The notes under the pieces: model-generated
Seen by the model: only the letters and a program-made list of their open reading frames with translations
What the model was told of the DNA's origin: nothing
The model's database searches: none
Program-made: the position numbers and the translations under genes
Shown: one piece after another, positions 62,516-64,000 of the stretch
Layout: each line of letters starts with the position of its first letter
How positions within the stretch are numbered: position 1 is the stretch's first letter
Assembly (NCBI GenBank): GCA_958295915.1
Contig: OY282381.1
Location: 2,626,722-2,690,721, forward strand
Length of the DNA stretch: 64,000 nt
Direction: 5' to 3'
DNA from: an uncultured Caldilineaceae bacterium
GTDB taxonomy: Bacteria; Chloroflexota; Anaerolineae; Caldilineales; Caldilineaceae

Positions 62516-63472
62516 CTAACGTTGCTTACGTTCCACCCACAGATACTTGACGAAAATCGCGCCTGCGATATAGGTCATCAGCAACATGACGATCACCGCG
62601 GCAGACGCATAGTGGGGCTTCAACCTCTGAAAGGACATGCCGTAGATATACCACGACAGGTTCCAGGTTGCCCGGCCCGGCCCGCCGGCGGTGGTAGCGG
62701 CAATGGTGCCGATCGTGCGCGTGGACCAGACAAAGAGGAGGATGGTGGCGATTGAGAACATCGGCCGGATATAGGGAATGGTCATATCCCAGAAAGCTCG
62801 CCAGCGGGTTGCGCCATCGACGGCGGCGGCTTCATAGATATCTCGGGGAACCTGATTGAGGCCGGCATAGAGAAGCAGAAAGGCCAGCGGGCTTATCCTC
62901 CAGACTTCGACGATACAGAGAGCGATGAAGGCTGTATTGGCCTTCATCAGCCAAATGATGGGTTCCAGTCCCAGGAGTGTGAGCGGAACGTTGACCAAAC
63001 CCAACGTTGGGTGATACATGATTTTCCACATCGTGCCGGCCACGATCTCTGAAACCATGAGCGGGATAATGAGGATCGATATCCAGATCGCCTTTCGTCC
63101 GGCATATTCGCTGCGGATGAGCAAGGCCAGGCCAAGCCCTAGCAGCAAACTCACGGGCACGACCACGATGGCCATTTTGAGGCTGAAGATGAGCGCTCCG
63201 CGGAAAATAGTGTCCGAAGTCAGCCTGGTCAGGTTGGCCAGGCCGATAAAGACCCCTTTTTCGTTGGTGAGGATCAGCCAGCCTGTGTACAGTATGGGAT
63301 AGAGCTGAACGAGTATCAGAGCGAGGAGACTTGGTACGATCAGGGCGAGCGCCACCCGATTATCACGGTAACGAAAGATCTCCGCCCATATGCCTTCTCG
63401 GGCCGGCGGCTGAACATGCGCTCTATGCGCATCGGCGCCTGACATGGGACTGATGTCCTGCGGTACGCTCAA
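62516..63472 (-). CDS. Sugar ABC transporter permease, MalF/UgpA-like
   Basis: 318 residues with six membrane helices after a hydrophilic N-terminus; the EAA loop is IYEAAAVDGATRWRAFWDMTIPYIRPM near residue 220. It starts at a TTG (63472) preceded by AAGGAGG with 7-base spacing, a strong site that decides the unusual start. With the MalG-like permease, the ATPase and the binding protein it forms a CUT1-type importer for di- or oligosaccharides. Confidence 0.88.
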   Translation of the reverse strand: MSVPQDISPMSGADAHRAHVQPPAREGIWAEIFRYRDNRVALALIVPSLLALILVQLYPILYTGWLILTNEKGVFIGLANLTRLTSDTIFRGALIFSLKMAIVVVPVSLLLGLGLALLIRSEYAGRKAIWISILIIPLMVSEIVAGTMWKIMYHPTLGLVNVPLTLLGLEPIIWLMKANTAFIALCIVEVWRISPLAFLLLYAGLNQVPRDIYEAAAVDGATRWRAFWDMTIPYIRPMFSIATILLFVWSTRTIGTIAATTAGGPGRATWNLSWYIYGMSFQRLKPHYASAAVIVMLLMTYIAGAIFVKYLWVERKQR

Positions 63473-63550
63473 TGATGCCTCCTTTTCTCCCGGTTCGAGG
63501 TCTTCCCGGATATCCCAAAGGAATCCGTCTATGCACTGCGAAGGTCGGTC

Positions 63551-63579
63551 TGACGGGCAGGCACAAGGCCTGCCCGTCA
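63551..63579. repeat. Hairpin between binding-protein and permease genes
   Basis: Perfect 11-bp arms TGACGGGCAGG / CCTGCCCGTCA with a 7-base loop, 12 bases after the binding-protein stop on the minus strand. It belongs to the GGGCAGGC...GCCTGCCC dispersed family and may limit read-through into the permeases, a common arrangement in sugar ABC operons. Confidence 0.7.
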
Positions 63580-63590
63580 GGGGGGTCGGT

Positions 63591-64000
63591 CTAGTTCGTG
63601 ACCCCTTCCATCTCCATCCGGATCTCAGCGCCGGATTGCTGGCAGGCCTCTTCGCCGGTCATGTCTCCCGCTCCAACCGCACTGAACGCCGGCCCGAGGA
63701 TGGCCAGGCTTATGCCTGTGGCTTGCGTGCTGCGCGGCCGCCACTTGGGCGGCACCATCAAGGCCTCGAACTGTGCTGGAAACCAGGGTTTGGTCTCGAT
63801 CAGGTCCGGGTCATTGAACACTGACTCGCGGAAGGGGATACCGCCTGCGTGCGCGTAGTCCAACGCATGCTGTTGGTTGTAGTGCATCCACTCCAGGTAC
63901 TTCCAGGCTGCATCCTTATTCTTGGAATGGGCGTTGAGGACCAGGCCCCAGTGGCCCATCATCGAAACATGAGGCGCGCCCGGGGAAGCGGCAGGTAGAG
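63591..64000 (-). CDS. Sugar ABC transporter substrate-binding protein, C-terminal part (5' end outside window)
   Basis: 136 codons open to the right edge, ending at 63591. WGLVLNAHSKNKDAAWKYLEWM and GGIPFRESVFNDPDLIE are typical of the C-terminal lobe of family 1 extracellular sugar-binding proteins. It is the first gene of the importer operon, upstream of the MalF-like permease, and would deliver sugar at the cell surface. Signal peptide and N-lobe are not visible. Confidence 0.85.
   Translation of the reverse strand, partial: LPAASPGAPHVSMMGHWGLVLNAHSKNKDAAWKYLEWMHYNQQHALDYAHAGGIPFRESVFNDPDLIETKPWFPAQFEALMVPPKWRPRSTQATGISLAILGPAFSAVGAGDMTGEEACQQSGAEIRMEMEGVTN

Overview
The window reads as a chromosomal segment of a heterotrophic, moderately GC-rich bacterium, most likely a Chloroflexota (Anaerolineae/Caldilineae-like) member. 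That is an inference from gene content: peptide and sugar ABC importers with lipoprotein or Tat-lipoprotein binding proteins, an SMP-30 lactonase, a CE15-type esterase, lipoproteins on Thr/Pro stalks, and many short dispersed repeats. No rRNA, tRNA or CRISPR array was seen. A perfect parS site at 20253 and gyrB nearby suggest the replication-origin half of the chromosome.

Layout. 1-8016: a peptide-type ABC importer (binding protein, two permeases, the last cut by the window edge), two short-chain dehydrogenases, an SMP-30 lactonase and a TIM-barrel sugar isomerase, with a TnpB-derived MITE between the second dehydrogenase and the lactonase. 8221-9633: PA14 lipoprotein. 9913-15450: arginine cluster argC-(SpoU methyltransferase)-argB-argD-carA on the minus strand, preceded by a sigma-70 promoter, a 31-bp perfect palindrome over the -10 element, a 17-residue arginine-rich leader peptide and an intrinsic terminator; this is a textbook attenuator layout. 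16167-19277: a one-protein type IIG-like restriction-modification enzyme. 19441-19917: an OsmC-family gene with an in-frame UGA at the first conserved cysteine and a hairpin suited to a bacterial SECIS, a probable selenoprotein. 19997-29408: a 120-bp MITE, parS, a methyltransferase, the primary sigma factor, a MazG-like hydrolase, gyrB, a membrane protein, murA with Asp at the fosfomycin-target Cys, and a sugar/cation symporter. 29517-31846: SH3 lipoprotein and a complete TnpB element. 32101-36199: rimI, tsaB, class II aldolase, endonuclease IV. 36251-41128: a secreted trypsin-like protease fused to a polysaccharide deacetylase, a Crp/Fnr regulator coupled to an aminotransferase, and pdxA.

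41465-46174 looks like a defence or mobile-gene island: AAA ATPase + DUF4276, two mosaic Uma2 paralogues around an antitoxin-like remnant, and a Gp37/Gp68 three-Cys protein with its TcmP partner. 46523-52929 holds an amidohydrolase, a DUF4037 protein, a GNAT-glyoxalase fusion and a bifunctional NAD(P)HX repair enzyme whose N-terminal part carries three in-frame copies of short palindromic elements that also occur between genes. 52906-64000 is a nutrient-uptake block: an Opp/Dpp system, a CE15-like glucuronoyl esterase with an N-terminal helical extension, and a MalK-type sugar ABC importer, consistent with uptake of hemicellulose fragments.

The strongest candidates for something new are the OsmC selenoprotein, the arginine attenuator with palindromic operator, the protein-coding palindromic elements, and the protease-deacetylase fusion.
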